Origin: JACRCT01 sp049841135
Lineage (GTDB): Bacteria; Myxococcota; Myxococcia; Myxococcales; UBA5297
Length of the DNA stretch: 64,000 nt
Assembly: GCA_049841135.1 (NCBI GenBank)
Contig: JASGHK010000004.1
Location: forward strand, 496,001-560,000
Direction: 5' to 3'
Program-made: the position numbers and the translations under genes
In this document: positions 26,363 through 35,397 of the stretch, piece by piece
Position numbering within the stretch: the stretch's first letter is position 1
Layout of the letters: every line of letters begins with the position of its first letter
The notes under the pieces: model-generated
Told to the model about the DNA's origin: nothing
The model's input: the letters and a program-made list of their open reading frames with translations, nothing else
Database searches by the model: none

Positions 26363-28534
26363 ATGCTCTTGCCCGCGCTCTTGGCCCTCGCCGGGATCGC
26401 TGCCGCACCAATCCGACCGTCGTCCGACAGCGAGAGCCTCGACCTGCGGCCGCACTTCTCCGACGGTGCTCGTGCCCAAGCGCGCCAGGCCTTCGCCGAG
26501 GGCCGCTTCGGCGACGCCCGAGCCCTCCTGGCGGACCAGGGCGACGAGGTCCCCGTGCGCTACCTGCGCGCGCTCTGCGATCTGGGCGACGGACAAGCCA
26601 TCGAAGCCGCGCAGGCGTTGGCCCGGCTCGCGCCCGACTATCGGCCGCTGAGCGACCGAATCCACCTCCAGTCGGCGATGGCCTTCGAGCGGGCCCTGCG
26701 CTGGCAAGAAGCGGCGATCGAGTACCGGCAGGTGGAGCCCGGGGCGCTCGTGTACGCCGAGGCGCGACTCGGGTTGTCTCGCGCCCTGGGACGCCTCGGG
26801 CAACTGCGCGCGGCGATCGAGGCGCTCGGTCCGGCGATCGCGCTCCCCGAGCCGGACAAGGACGGACTCGCCGATCTCGGTGCGCAGGCGCTCTGGGCCC
26901 AGGCGGAGCTGGCGTCGGCCACCAACGACTCGCGGCTGCGCAGCCGGACGCTGCTTCGTCTCTGGTCCGAGCATCCACGCTCGGAGGAAGCTCGCCGCGC
27001 CCAGAGCCTCCTGCCGGCCCCGCGCAGGATTCCCATCGAGGTCCGCCTCTCGCGGGCCGAGCGGCTGGTGGCGGCCCACCTCAACGTCGAGGGCATCGCC
27101 GAGCTCCAGCCTCTGCGCACCGCGCTGCGCCTTCCCGATGCCCGCGCCTGCCGCGTCCACCTGGCGCTCGCCGATGCCCTGCGCAAGGAGCGGCGCCACC
27201 GCGAGGCGATCGCGCTGTACGAACCGGTGGTCGAGCGCTGCAGTGACGCCTCGCTCCGGGCGCGGGCGCTGTTCTCGCTGGCCTCGTCGCGCTCCATCGC
27301 CACGCCCCAGGTAGCCCCTGCGATCTACGACCGCCTGCTGCGCGACTTCCCCGACTACCGAGCCGAAGACGTCCGCTTCTATTCGGCGATGCTCGACCTG
27401 CGCGCCGGCAAGCTGGACTCGGCGAGGAAGCGCTTCGAAGCGCTGAACACGGCCCTCCCCCACTCCAGCCGCGCATCCGAAGGGCTCTTCCGGCTCTTCT
27501 GGCTCGAGCGCGGCGCCGGGACCCGCGAGGCCTCCCTGCGCGCCCTCGACCGTCTCGCAACTTCGTGCCAGGGCTCCGACTGCGACTTCGAGGACCAGCG
27601 CGCCGAGTACTGGCGCGCCCGCCTCGCCGGCGAAGAGAAGCACCAGCTCGACGAGATGGCCCGCATCGCGGTCGAGCGTCGCGGCACCTTTTACGGAGCG
27701 CTGGCGCTGCGCCGGCTCGAGCAGGCCGACCCTGCCCGCGCGGCTGCGGTGCGGAGGGAAGCGAGCGCCGACCAGGGACGAGTCGAGCCGATGCGACCTC
27801 CCCTTTCCGCGGGCAGCCTCGCCGGGCGTCCTCGGTTCCTGACCGCCGTCGAGCTGCTGCGCCTGGGATTCGCCGACGAGGCCCGCGTCGAGCTCCTGGC
27901 CCTCGTCCGCACGGTCCCCAAGGACTCTGCGCTCCTGCTTGCTCACCTGCTCGCGCTCGCCGGGGACCCCGGCGCCGCACATCTGCTGGTGCGCACCGCC
28001 GTCCGACGCGAGCTCGCGCGCCCGCCGACCGCCGAGAACCGTGCGCTCTGGGAGCTGGCGTACCCGCGCGCCTACCGGCCGCTCATCGAGCGTCACTGCG
28101 CGGCCGCGGGCGTGGACCCCGACCTGCTGCAGGCCCTCATCCGCGAGGAGAGCGCGCTCGACCCCAAGGCCCGCTCCTGGGCGGGCGCGCTGGGGCTGAC
28201 CCAGCTGCTGCCGAGCCGAGGCGAGCGCGTCGCCCGCGAGCTCGGGCTGCCGCACTTCGTTGCCGAGGACCTCTTCGAGCCCGACACCAGCATCCGCCTC
28301 GGATGCACCTACCTTGGCGCGCTGTTGCGCGAGTTCGACGGCGAGGCCGCCTACGCCTTTGCCGCCTACAACGCGGAGCCCGAACGGATCCACCGCTGGC
28401 TCGAGCAGCGCCCGGGCCGGCCCATCGACGAGTTCATCGAGGAGATCCCCATCGAGGAGACACGCGGCTACGTCCGGCGGCTGCTGCGCACCGTCGAGAC
28501 CTACCGGATGCTCTCCGGGAACGACCCTCGCTGA
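26363..28534 (+). CDS. TPR-containing soluble lytic murein transglycosylase
   Basis: A 723-residue exported enzyme that cleaves the glycan strand of peptidoglycan with 1,6-anhydro ring formation. The N-terminus is hydrophobic and signal-like (LLPALLALAGIAAAP). Residues 35-560 are a long alpha-helical repeat region with TPR-like pairs (ARQAFAEGRFGDARALLA, ALRKERRHREAIALYEPVV), as in Slt70. The C-terminal SLT domain begins at VDPDLLQALIREESALDP, where E596 is the predicted catalytic acid, and contains GALGLTQLLPSRG and FAAYNAEPERIHRW, the latter matching the AYNAG motif. The ATG at 26363 follows GGGAGA. The gene is intact. Confidence 0.93.
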   Translation: MLLPALLALAGIAAAPIRPSSDSESLDLRPHFSDGARAQARQAFAEGRFGDARALLADQGDEVPVRYLRALCDLGDGQAIEAAQALARLAPDYRPLSDRIHLQSAMAFERALRWQEAAIEYRQVEPGALVYAEARLGLSRALGRLGQLRAAIEALGPAIALPEPDKDGLADLGAQALWAQAELASATNDSRLRSRTLLRLWSEHPRSEEARRAQSLLPAPRRIPIEVRLSRAERLVAAHLNVEGIAELQPLRTALRLPDARACRVHLALADALRKERRHREAIALYEPVVERCSDASLRARALFSLASSRSIATPQVAPAIYDRLLRDFPDYRAEDVRFYSAMLDLRAGKLDSARKRFEALNTALPHSSRASEGLFRLFWLERGAGTREASLRALDRLATSCQGSDCDFEDQRAEYWRARLAGEEKHQLDEMARIAVERRGTFYGALALRRLEQADPARAAAVRREASADQGRVEPMRPPLSAGSLAGRPRFLTAVELLRLGFADEARVELLALVRTVPKDSALLLAHLLALAGDPGAAHLLVRTAVRRELARPPTAENRALWELAYPRAYRPLIERHCAAAGVDPDLLQALIREESALDPKARSWAGALGLTQLLPSRGERVARELGLPHFVAEDLFEPDTSIRLGCTYLGALLREFDGEAAYAFAAYNAEPERIHRWLEQRPGRPIDEFIEEIPIEETRGYVRRLLRTVETYRMLSGNDPR

Positions 28535-28550
28535 TGAGGACGGCGGCAGG

Positions 28551-28640
28551 GTCCCATGTGTCCCATGTGTCCCATGTGGCCCATGCGTCCTATGCGTCCT
28601 ATGCGTCCTATGGGACCTATGGACTTATGCGACGTATGGG
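28551..28640. repeat. Degenerating 9-bp tandem repeat (about ten units)
   Basis: Units read GTCCCATGT x3, GGCCCATGC, GTCCTATGC x2, GTCCTATGG, GACCTATGG and two more degenerate copies. The array sits in the gap between convergent genes ending at 28534 and 28659. Each unit contains YATG, so one strand reads as repeated Met-Arg/Cys-Pro, which is unlikely to be translated. Confidence 0.9.
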
Positions 28641-28658
28641 ACCCAGTCCCTGCTGTCT

Positions 28659-29045
28659 TCAACGCTTCCGAGCGCGCCCTCTGGCGGTCTTGCGCCGCCG
28701 CGCGGCGTGCGCCAGCAGGTGCCGCGGCTCGTAGATGCCGAGCTTGCCGCCGCCGGGCATCGTCACCCGCGTCAGCCGCCCCCAGCCCTGGTCCTGCACC
28801 GCGCTGCAGCGGACCTTCTTGCCCTTGAGCTCCTTCACCAGCGCGTCGACGTCCTCGCAGGTCAGGTAGAGCTCGTGCTCGCCGCTCTTGTCCGCGGGGT
28901 GGACCGCGACCTCAGAAGGCGGCAGGGCGAAGATGAGCCAGCCCTCGCCGGCGTCGACCCAGTCCAGTCCAAGGACGTCTCGCAGGAACTGGCGGTCGGC
29001 TTCGGCATCGGCCGAATAGAGGATGACGTGGGCGCCGTTGATCAT
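28659..29045 (-). CDS. VOC (glyoxalase/bleomycin-resistance) fold protein
   Basis: A 128-residue single-module VOC protein: GAHVILYSADAEADRQFLRDVLGLDWVDAG, then the LYLTCEDVDALVKELKGKKV pairing unit, and PGGGKLGIYEPRH at the end. Candidate metal ligands are H6, E65/H64 region and E114. The family covers glyoxalases, dioxygenases and resistance proteins. No specific substrate is suggested. The C-terminus is Arg/Lys-rich. Divergent from the flavin-reductase-like gene. Confidence 0.85.
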   Translation of the reverse strand: MINGAHVILYSADAEADRQFLRDVLGLDWVDAGEGWLIFALPPSEVAVHPADKSGEHELYLTCEDVDALVKELKGKKVRCSAVQDQGWGRLTRVTMPGGGKLGIYEPRHLLAHAARRRKTARGRARKR

Positions 29046-29183
29046 GGCCCTGGCTTAGCAGCCAGCCAGGCGCGGTGCAGGCCTCGACGGCAGGACTCCT
29101 GGCGGACAGAACGCTCGCCGACGCTTCGTGCTCGGGCGCCTCGGCCGCCGCGCCGGCTCAAGATGCCGCCGGAGGTGCGCTGC

Positions 29184-29744
29184 ATGAGGAGCTTCAAGAA
29201 GAAGGACTTCCCGGTCTCGGACATCCGCCGGTTCCTGGAGCCCGGCCCCATCGTCCTCGTCAGCTCGGCGCTCCGCGGCCGGCGCAACGTCATGACCTTG
29301 GGCTGGCAGACGGTCATGGAGTTCACGCCCTCGCTGGTGGGCTGCGTCATCAGCCGCGCGAACTTCAGCCACGAGCTCATCCGCAAGAGCCGGGAATGCG
29401 TCCTCAACGTGCCCACCGTCGAGCTGGCCACCAAGGTCGTGGGCATCGGCAACTGCTCGGGCCGCGAGGTCGACAAGTTCGCCACCTTCGAGCTGACGGC
29501 GGTCCCGGCCGCGCGCGTGAAGGCGCCGCTCATCGCCGAATGCCACTCGAGCTTCGAGTGCCGGCTGGTCGATACCCGGCTGGTGCACAGCTACGACTTC
29601 TTCGTCTTCGAGTGCGTCCAGGCCCACGTCGCGCCCTCGCCCCGGTTCCCTCGCACGCTCCACTACCGCGGCGAAGGGCTGTTCATGCTCTCCGGGCCGA
29701 CGGTGGCCGTGTACCGCAGGCTCTTCCGCCCGGAGATGCTCTGA
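29184..29744 (+). CDS. Flavin-reductase-like FMN-binding domain protein
   Basis: Starting at ATG 29184, with GGAGG at 29171-29175, the product is 186 residues. It matches the flavin reductase-like (FMN-binding split barrel) family: PGPIVLVSSALRGRRNVMTLGW, VGCVISRANFSHELIRKSRE, CVLNVPTVELATKVVGIG and a late HYRGEGLFMLSG. Members bind FMN and act as flavin reductases or as FMN-dependent oxidoreductases of unknown substrate. The cysteine in IGNCSGRE and ECHSSFEC may be of functional interest. Upstream ATG 29163 is possible but has no ribosome-binding site. Confidence 0.85.
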   Translation: MRSFKKKDFPVSDIRRFLEPGPIVLVSSALRGRRNVMTLGWQTVMEFTPSLVGCVISRANFSHELIRKSRECVLNVPTVELATKVVGIGNCSGREVDKFATFELTAVPAARVKAPLIAECHSSFECRLVDTRLVHSYDFFVFECVQAHVAPSPRFPRTLHYRGEGLFMLSGPTVAVYRRLFRPEML

Positions 29745-29834
29745 GCTGGCGGGCGGGCGTCCAGGCCGCTGGAATCGACCGGCGCCAGGAGAGCGGTGGT
29801 GATTCGGCCCGCGCCCCGGGTTAGAACCACGCCC

Positions 29835-30248
29835 GTGGCAGCGCCCCTCCCATACCGCCGGCTCCTGAGGCCGCGCCTCTCCGACGTGATCGGCGCCGCA
29901 GCCGTGCTCGGCACGCTGCTCGTGCTGGCGAGCGCCTTGCCCTCCGCCGCCGAGCTCACTCGAGCGCTGGACGGCGCACCGCTGACGCAGGACGTTCGCG
30001 CCGGCGAGCACCAGGTCGCGCCGCTCGCCGTCGTCGGCCGCACGCTCCCGCTGCCCACGGCCAGTCGGGCCTCGTCCCAGGTCCTCCCCCTCCAGCCCAG
30101 GGCCGTGCAGACCTGGCTGCTCGCTCCGACTCCCACCCGCCAGCTCTGGCTGCAGGGTCGCCGCAAGCTCCAGGTCTCTCGCGCCTCCCCGCCAGAAGCA
30201 GGTTCGGTCGCCCACCAGCCTCAGGCTCCTCCGCTGGCGACGGCGTAG
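29835..30248 (+). CDS. Possible small protein with one membrane segment
   Basis: A GTG start at 29835 gives 137 residues with a basic N-terminus and one hydrophobic helix (IGAAAVLGTLLVLASAL), followed by a Pro/Gln/Ala-rich tail. I do not recognise it, and composition alone cannot exclude a spurious frame. It lies in the gap between the flavin-reductase-like gene and the small membrane protein at 30382. Confidence 0.35.
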   Translation: MAAPLPYRRLLRPRLSDVIGAAAVLGTLLVLASALPSAAELTRALDGAPLTQDVRAGEHQVAPLAVVGRTLPLPTASRASSQVLPLQPRAVQTWLLAPTPTRQLWLQGRRKLQVSRASPPEAGSVAHQPQAPPLATA

Positions 30249-30381
30249 CCCCCGCCGTCCCGAAGTCCATTTCACTTCAGTCACTTCATTCAGCCGTCGC
30301 CGGCCCCGGCGCGCCGATCGGGCGTTCGCCTGCTGCGCCTGGCCGGCCGTGCGCCGCCCCTCGCGGCGCGGGAGCATTCTC

Positions 30382-30543
30382 ATGAGCAAGGAACAGTTCG
30401 AAGCGCAGCCCCAGCAGCAGCCCAGCCAGGTGCCTGACCCCAGCAAGGCCGGCGTCCAGTTCGACCTCAAGAGCCTCTTGTTCTTCGCGGTCGTCGCCGC
30501 CGTGCTCATCGTTGGGGCGATCGTCCTGGAGTCCCGCATGTAA
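30382..30543 (+). CDS. 53-residue tail-anchored membrane protein
   Basis: ATG 30382 is preceded by GGGAG. The product has a Gln/Pro-rich cytoplasmic N-terminus (FEAQPQQQPSQVPDP) and a single C-terminal hydrophobic helix (LLFFAVVAAVLIVGAIVL) ending ESRM. A perfect 13-bp hairpin follows 14 nt after the stop, which supports a genuine small transcription unit. Function unknown. Confidence 0.65.
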   Translation: MSKEQFEAQPQQQPSQVPDPSKAGVQFDLKSLLFFAVVAAVLIVGAIVLESRM

Positions 30544-30557
30544 GCCGTCAACCGAGC

Positions 30558-30589
30558 GGCGCCGCGCAGGACCCTTCCTGCGCGGCGCC
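30558..30589 (+). terminator. Perfect 13-bp hairpin terminator
   Basis: GGCGCCGCGCAGG (30558-30570) and CCTGCGCGGCGCC (30577-30589) are exact complements with an ACCCTT loop, directly after the small membrane-protein gene. The T-run is weak (CCTTCGG). Confidence 0.8.
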
Positions 30590-30667
30590 CCTTCGGGCGT
30601 CCTCTCCCTCGGGCGCGTGATCGTCGTGCTGCTCGCACGGCCCGGTCCGCCCTGAGGGGGCGGGCGT

Positions 30668-30841
30668 GCCGGCGGCTGAAGCCGCGCCTGACTCTGCGAA
30701 GCCTGCCTGCGCAGGCTGGGTGGTGAGCGAATCTCACGGCGCCAGCTGGGACACCCCGGCTCAGAGCGTCCTGGCGATCGCCCCACCTCACAGCCCGCGA
30801 CGGCGGGCTTCGCCTTCTCAGGCGCGACTTCAGTCGCCGGC
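30668..30841. repeat. REP/MITE-like element with 22-bp inverted ends
   Basis: A 22-bp sequence at 30668-30689 (GCCGGCGGCTGAAGCCGCGC...) recurs inverted at 30820-30841 with two differences. Internal dyads GCCTGC/GCAGGC and AGCCCG/CGGGCT lie between. The element fills most of the gap 30590-30875 and has no coding capacity. Confidence 0.7.
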
Positions 30842-30875
30842 TCCTACCGCCCGGCGAACTGGGGGACGCCCCGTC

Positions 30876-31817
30876 CTACGAGGAGGAGGACTCAGGCGCC
30901 CGGTCGCGGGTGGCATGCGCGGCGCCGCGGCAGTGCTCTCGCAAGACGGCCGCGAACGCCTTGGCGGTCGGGCTCGGCTCCCCCGCGCGCGCCGAGACGA
31001 TGCCGAAGTCGATGCGCATGGCGGGCTCACGCAGCGGGATGCCGCGCAGCTTCGAGGCCTCCGAGCCCGTCAGGACGAGAGACGTCAGGATGGTGGCGGC
31101 GCCCGTCCGCAGGACCGTCGCCAGGGTCGAGGGGATCGAGCTGATCTCGTAGGCCACCCGCGGCTTCACGTGCGCCCGGCGGAACAGGTCGTCCACGATG
31201 CGCCGCATGTCGAAGCTGTGGGGGAGCAGGACCAGCGGGACGTGCTCGAGCTCCTTCACGTTGATCGAGCTGCGCTTGGCCAGCGCGTGGCCGGACGGCA
31301 CGATGAGCACCACCGGCTCCTGCACCAGGCTCTCGTAGCGAAGGTTGGGGGAAGCGCGGGTGAGCACGCCGCACCCCAGGTCGAAACGGCCGGCCTCGAC
31401 CTCGGTGTCGATCGCGCTGGCGGCGCGCTCGTGCACGGCGACCGTCACCGCGGGGTGCCTCACCGACATCTGCTCCAGCGCGGCCGGAACCCAGGCCACG
31501 ATGGCTCCCGGGACGACCCCGACCTCGAGGTGGCCCGCCTGCGCGTCCGTGGCATGGGTCGCCAGGGTGCAGGCCTCCTCGACCCGGCGCACCGCGCTGC
31601 CCGCGCTCGCGCGCAGGGTCAGCCCCGCCTCGGTCAGCTGCAGCCGGCGGCCGAGGCGCCGGAAGAGCGGCGTCCCCAGCATCCCCTCGAGATCCATGAC
31701 CTGCTGCGAGACGCTGGACTGCGAGACCCCGAGCCGCTCGGCGGCGCGCGTGAAGCTCTCCGCGTCCGCGACCGCGAGGAAGTAGCGCAGGTGTCGCAAC
31801 TCGATGCGTGGGTCCAT
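30876..31817 (-). CDS. LysR-family transcriptional regulator
   Basis: A 313-residue LTTR starting at ATG 31817. The winged HTH is residues 4-62 (ELRHLRYFLAVADAESFTRAAERLG, VSQSSVSQQVMDLEGMLGTPLF). The effector-binding domain begins GHLEVGVVPG and includes FDLGCGVLTRAS and VVLIVPSGHALA. It is 103 nt downstream of the ammonia-lyase gene on the same strand, an unusual position for an LTTR that would normally be divergent, but it suggests control of that lyase operon. The inducer may be an aromatic or acyl product of the pathway. Confidence 0.92.
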   Translation of the reverse strand: MDPRIELRHLRYFLAVADAESFTRAAERLGVSQSSVSQQVMDLEGMLGTPLFRRLGRRLQLTEAGLTLRASAGSAVRRVEEACTLATHATDAQAGHLEVGVVPGAIVAWVPAALEQMSVRHPAVTVAVHERAASAIDTEVEAGRFDLGCGVLTRASPNLRYESLVQEPVVLIVPSGHALAKRSSINVKELEHVPLVLLPHSFDMRRIVDDLFRRAHVKPRVAYEISSIPSTLATVLRTGAATILTSLVLTGSEASKLRGIPLREPAMRIDFGIVSARAGEPSPTAKAFAAVLREHCRGAAHATRDRAPESSSS

Positions 31818-31920
31818 GCCCGCTCCGCGCGCGCCCCGAGGCACACCGGGCGCGCAGGCAGTGACAGATACCGCCTCGAGGCGCTCCCGCCAACCGCTCA
31901 AGGAGCGAGGCGACGCACGC

Positions 31921-33477
31921 TCACGTCTCGTCCTGCGGCCCGAGCGGCAGGCGATCCTCGCGCAGGAGCACGAGCACCGCCTGGATGTCGAGGTCCTGCC
32001 GGCGGTCCGCGGTGTTGGGCGGCACGACCTCGCGCACCGCCGCGTGCATCTCGCGCGTCCGCGCCCTGCGCTGCCCCAGGCCGCGGATCTCGGCGGCCTG
32101 GCAGACCGCCAGCAGCTCGATGGCCAGCGCGGTCTCGGTCAGCTCCAGCACCCGCAGGGCATCGCGAGCGGCGATGGTGCCCATCGAGACCTTGTCCTGG
32201 TTGTGGCACTCGGTGGACCGCGAGAACACGCTCGCGGGCATCGTCGCCTTGAGCGCCTCCGCGGTCAGCGCCGACATCGAGATCTGCATCGCCTTGAAGC
32301 CGTGGTGCGCGACCCGCTCGGGGCCCTGGACCGCCACCACGTTGGCGGGCAGGCCGTTGTTGAAGGCCGGGGTGCACAGCAGCGCCATCTGGCGGTCGGC
32401 CAGGTCGGCGAGGTTGGCCACGGCGTTCTTCAGCCCGTCCATGGCGAAGCAGACGTGCCCACCGTAGAAGTTGCCGCCGTGGAGGATGTCGCCGGTCTCG
32501 GGGTCGACGAGCGGGTTGTCGTTGGCGCTGTTGAGCTCGACCTCCAGCGTCTGGCGCATCCACGGCAGGGCGTCGAGGAGCACGCCGATGACGTGCGGCG
32601 CGCAGCGGATCGAGTAGCGGTCCTGGAGGCGCCCCGCGCCGCGGCCGCTCCCGGGCGAGTACTCGAGGTGCTCGCGAATCCAGCGGGCGCAGCGCCGCTG
32701 CCCGGGGTGGGGCTTGAGGGCGAAGATGCGGTCGTCGAAGTGCGCCGGCTCGCCGAGCAGCGCGTCGGACGCCATCGCGGTCAGCACCGAGGCGAGCTTC
32801 GCCAGCCGGCGGGCGCGCGCGAACGCCACGCAGCCGAGCGCGGTCATCACGCTCGTGCCGTTCATCACCGCGAGGCTCTCCTTGGGCCCCAGCGTCAACG
32901 GCTCGAGCCCCGCCGCCTGCAGCGCCGCCGCGGCCTCGACGCGCCGGCCTTCCACCGTCGCCTCGCGCTCGCCGGCGAGGAGCGCCGCGACATAGGAGAG
33001 CGGGGTCAGGTCGCCGCTGGCGCCCACCGATCCCTCCTCGGGGATCACCGGGAGGATGCGCCGCTCGAGGAGCTCGCACAGCCGCTCGAGCAGCACCTCG
33101 CGCACGCCCGAGAAGCCGCGTGCCAGGGCCGCCAGCCGCACCGCGAGCACCGCCGCCGCCTCGAGCTCCGGGAGGGGCCGCCCCGTGCCGCACCCGTGGA
33201 AGCGCATCAGGTTGCGTGGCAGCTGCAGCGCCAGGTCCTGAGGAACCGCGTTCTCGCAGGAGTCGCCGAAGCCGGTGGTGACGCCGTAGACGTCGCCGGC
33301 GGATCCCAGCAGGCGCAGCAGCTGCTCGTGGCTCTTGCGGATGCGCGAGCGCAGCTCTGGCGAGGGGTCGAGCGCCGGCCGGGCGCGCCCGAGGGCCAGT
33401 TCGAGGACGCCCTCGAGGGTGAGCGGGTGCTGGCCCAGGGTGATGACGGGTCGGTCGTCGAGGCGCATTCCGCTCAC
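31921..33477 (-). CDS. Aromatic amino acid ammonia-lyase (HAL/PAL/TAL family)
   Basis: These enzymes eliminate ammonia from His, Phe or Tyr using an MIO cofactor built from an Ala-Ser-Gly triad. The triad is visible in GSVGASGDLTPLSY (ASG at 153-155 from the GTG start at 33477, three less from ATG 33468). Other family signatures are the catalytic Tyr loop YGVTTGFGDS, LPRNLMRFHGCGTG, KESLAVMNGTSVMTAL, NSANDNPLVDPETG and TECHNQDKVSMGT. About 518 residues. The substrate-selectivity position after LMRFHGCGTG reads MRFH, which is more HAL/TAL-like than PAL-like, but cannot be settled by eye. The start overlaps the ACP stop (GTGA). Pairing with an ACP and no hut genes argues for a biosynthetic role (cinnamoyl-type starter) rather than histidine catabolism. 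Confidence 0.9.
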   Translation of the reverse strand: MSGMRLDDRPVITLGQHPLTLEGVLELALGRARPALDPSPELRSRIRKSHEQLLRLLGSAGDVYGVTTGFGDSCENAVPQDLALQLPRNLMRFHGCGTGRPLPELEAAAVLAVRLAALARGFSGVREVLLERLCELLERRILPVIPEEGSVGASGDLTPLSYVAALLAGEREATVEGRRVEAAAALQAAGLEPLTLGPKESLAVMNGTSVMTALGCVAFARARRLAKLASVLTAMASDALLGEPAHFDDRIFALKPHPGQRRCARWIREHLEYSPGSGRGAGRLQDRYSIRCAPHVIGVLLDALPWMRQTLEVELNSANDNPLVDPETGDILHGGNFYGGHVCFAMDGLKNAVANLADLADRQMALLCTPAFNNGLPANVVAVQGPERVAHHGFKAMQISMSALTAEALKATMPASVFSRSTECHNQDKVSMGTIAARDALRVLELTETALAIELLAVCQAAEIRGLGQRRARTREMHAAVREVVPPNTADRRQDLDIQAVLVLLREDRLPLGPQDET

Positions 33478-33741
33478 GCCGCGGCGACCCGGTTCTGGGC
33501 GACGTAGGCCGCCAGGCTCCTGACGCTCGCGAAGATCTTGGCGTTCTCGCCGTCGTCGGTCTGGGTCCGCACGCCGTACCGCTTGCGGATGACCATGGCC
33601 AGCTCGAGCGCGTCGAATCGAGTCCAGCCCGAGCCCGGTGATGAACAGCGGCGCCTCCGATTGGATGTCCTTGGGCGAGACGTTCTCCAACCGCAGGGTC
33701 TCGACGATCAGCTGCTTCAGTTCCAGTTCGAGCTCTTCCAT
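33474..33741 (-). CDS. Acyl carrier protein, one frameshift
   Basis: From ATG 33741 the frame gives a typical ACP N-terminus (LKQLIVETLRLENVSPKDI, then SEAPLFITGLGLDSI), in which the Ser of LGLDS is the phosphopantetheine site. The frame then breaks. Reading GAATC at 33615-33619 as GATC restores DSIDALELAMVIRKRYGV, ending VAQNRVAA at the TGA at 33474, for about 88 residues. The shift is therefore probably an error. The next gene, an ammonia-lyase, overlaps its stop. Such ACP-lyase pairs occur in aryl-polyene and flexirubin-type clusters. No ketosynthase is present in the window. Confidence 0.85.
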
Positions 33742-34022
33742 GCCCTCGTCTCGTTCGGCCCGCAGGCCGGCTGGGTGAGCCGAGTGCGTCCTGCGCGGGT
33801 GGCTCCCGGCGGACTCGCTTCGGCTGCCACGGACCACGTTGTAGAGGCGTTCCCGATGGCTGCATAGCTATCGCCGATATCGGCGCGAAAGGTCAAGACG
33901 TCCGCGCGAAGCGGCGACCCGGTTTGACAGAACTCCGCGCCATCTGTAGAAGCGCTGGCTCCATCGGCATACGAGATGCGCGACGCACCCCTCCACCAGC
34001 CGCTCGCGGGGCACCGGGTCCC

Positions 34023-35384
34023 ATGAAAGTCCTCCTCATCTCCGCCAACCATTTCCAGGTGCCGTACCCGGTCTTCCCGCTGGGGCTCGACTACGTCGCC
34101 GGCGCCATCGCCCCGCATCAGGCGCGCATCCTCGACCTGTGTCCGACCGTCCCTGATGCCGAGGCGCGGGCCATCGCCGAGGCCGTGGGGGAGTTCGCTC
34201 CGGACGTGGTGGGCATCTCCCTGCGCAACATCGACAACACCGACGCCTCCGACCTCAAGGCCTTCATGGGCGACATGCGCAGGGTCGTGGATTCCGTTCG
34301 CGGCCAGACCCGTGCGCCCGTCGTCCTCGGCGGCGCCGGATACACCCTCTTCCCGAGCGAGCTGCTCGAGGCGCTCGGGGCCGACTACGGCGTCGTCGGC
34401 GAGGGCGAGTGGTTCAAGGGCCTGCTCGACGCGCTGGAAGCCGGCGGCGGCCGGCTGCTGGGAGCCCCGCCCAAGAGCGTGGCGGCGCGCGGCAGGCCCG
34501 CGCCGCAGCCCGTCCCGTTCATGGGGAGGATCCGCCGGAGCGCGCCGGAGCTGAACCCGCTGCTGCCCTGGTACCTGCGCTACGGCGGCATGCTCAGCCT
34601 GCAGACCCAGCGCGGGTGCCCTTTCCGGTGCGCCTACTGCACGTATCCGACCATCGAAGGAGCCGCGGCCCGCCCGCTCGACCTCGAGCAGGTGGCGAGC
34701 ACCGCGCGCGCGCTCCAGGACGCCGGCGCGCGGTTCCTGTTCATCACCGACTCGACCTTCAACGCCGACCCGCAGCACGGCTTCAGGGTGGCCGGGGCCT
34801 TCAAGAAGGCCGGGCTGAGCGTCCCCTGGAGCGCGTTCTTCACCCCGGTGCCGATGCCCGACGGGTACTACGAGGCGCTCGCGGAGGCCGGCTGCACGCA
34901 CGTGGAGTTCGGCACCGACACGCTCTGCGACGAGATGCTCGCCCGGGACCAGAAGCCGTTCCGCTTCGCCGACGTGCAAGCCGCCCATGCCGCGGCCCGG
35001 AAGGCGGGGCTCTTCGTCGCCCACTTCATGCTCTTCGGCGGGCCCGGCGAGACGAGCCAGACCGTCCAAGAGGCCCTGGATCGGTGCGAGACGCTGCCGG
35101 AGACGGCCTTCTTCTTCTTCTGCGGGATGCGGATCTACCCCGACACGGACCTGCACCGGCTGGCGCTGGCAGAAGGCCAGATCTCACCCGGCCAGAATCT
35201 GCTCGAACCGGTCTTCTACAAGCCGCAGTCCCTCTCGACCGACGAGATCACGCGGCAGGTGGTGGCCCATGCTCGGGGCCGGCCCCGCTTCGTGGTCGGG
35301 GGCGGCGGCGAGAGGTTCGCCCGCCTTCAGTGGCGCCAGTACGAGCGCGGGAACTTCGGCCCGCTCTGGGAGAGGCTGACCTGA
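34023..35384 (+). CDS. B12-binding-domain radical SAM protein
   Basis: A 453-residue enzyme. Residues 1-150 look like a cobalamin-binding fold (KVLLISANHFQVPYPVFPLG, APDVVGISLRNIDNTD, VVLGGAGYTLFP). The radical SAM core follows with the cluster motif CPFRCAYC (C199, C203, C206), GTDTLCDEMLARD and FGGPGETSQTV. The class includes methyltransferases acting on unactivated carbon, hopanoid enzymes and others. The substrate is unknown. It is divergent from the ACP/ammonia-lyase operon, with a 281-bp intergenic region that should hold both promoters. Start ATG 34023 is chosen because it begins the cobalamin fold exactly. Confidence 0.88.
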   Translation: MKVLLISANHFQVPYPVFPLGLDYVAGAIAPHQARILDLCPTVPDAEARAIAEAVGEFAPDVVGISLRNIDNTDASDLKAFMGDMRRVVDSVRGQTRAPVVLGGAGYTLFPSELLEALGADYGVVGEGEWFKGLLDALEAGGGRLLGAPPKSVAARGRPAPQPVPFMGRIRRSAPELNPLLPWYLRYGGMLSLQTQRGCPFRCAYCTYPTIEGAAARPLDLEQVASTARALQDAGARFLFITDSTFNADPQHGFRVAGAFKKAGLSVPWSAFFTPVPMPDGYYEALAEAGCTHVEFGTDTLCDEMLARDQKPFRFADVQAAHAAARKAGLFVAHFMLFGGPGETSQTVQEALDRCETLPETAFFFFCGMRIYPDTDLHRLALAEGQISPGQNLLEPVFYKPQSLSTDEITRQVVAHARGRPRFVVGGGGERFARLQWRQYERGNFGPLWERLT

Positions 35385-35397
35385 GCGCGTCCTGCCT

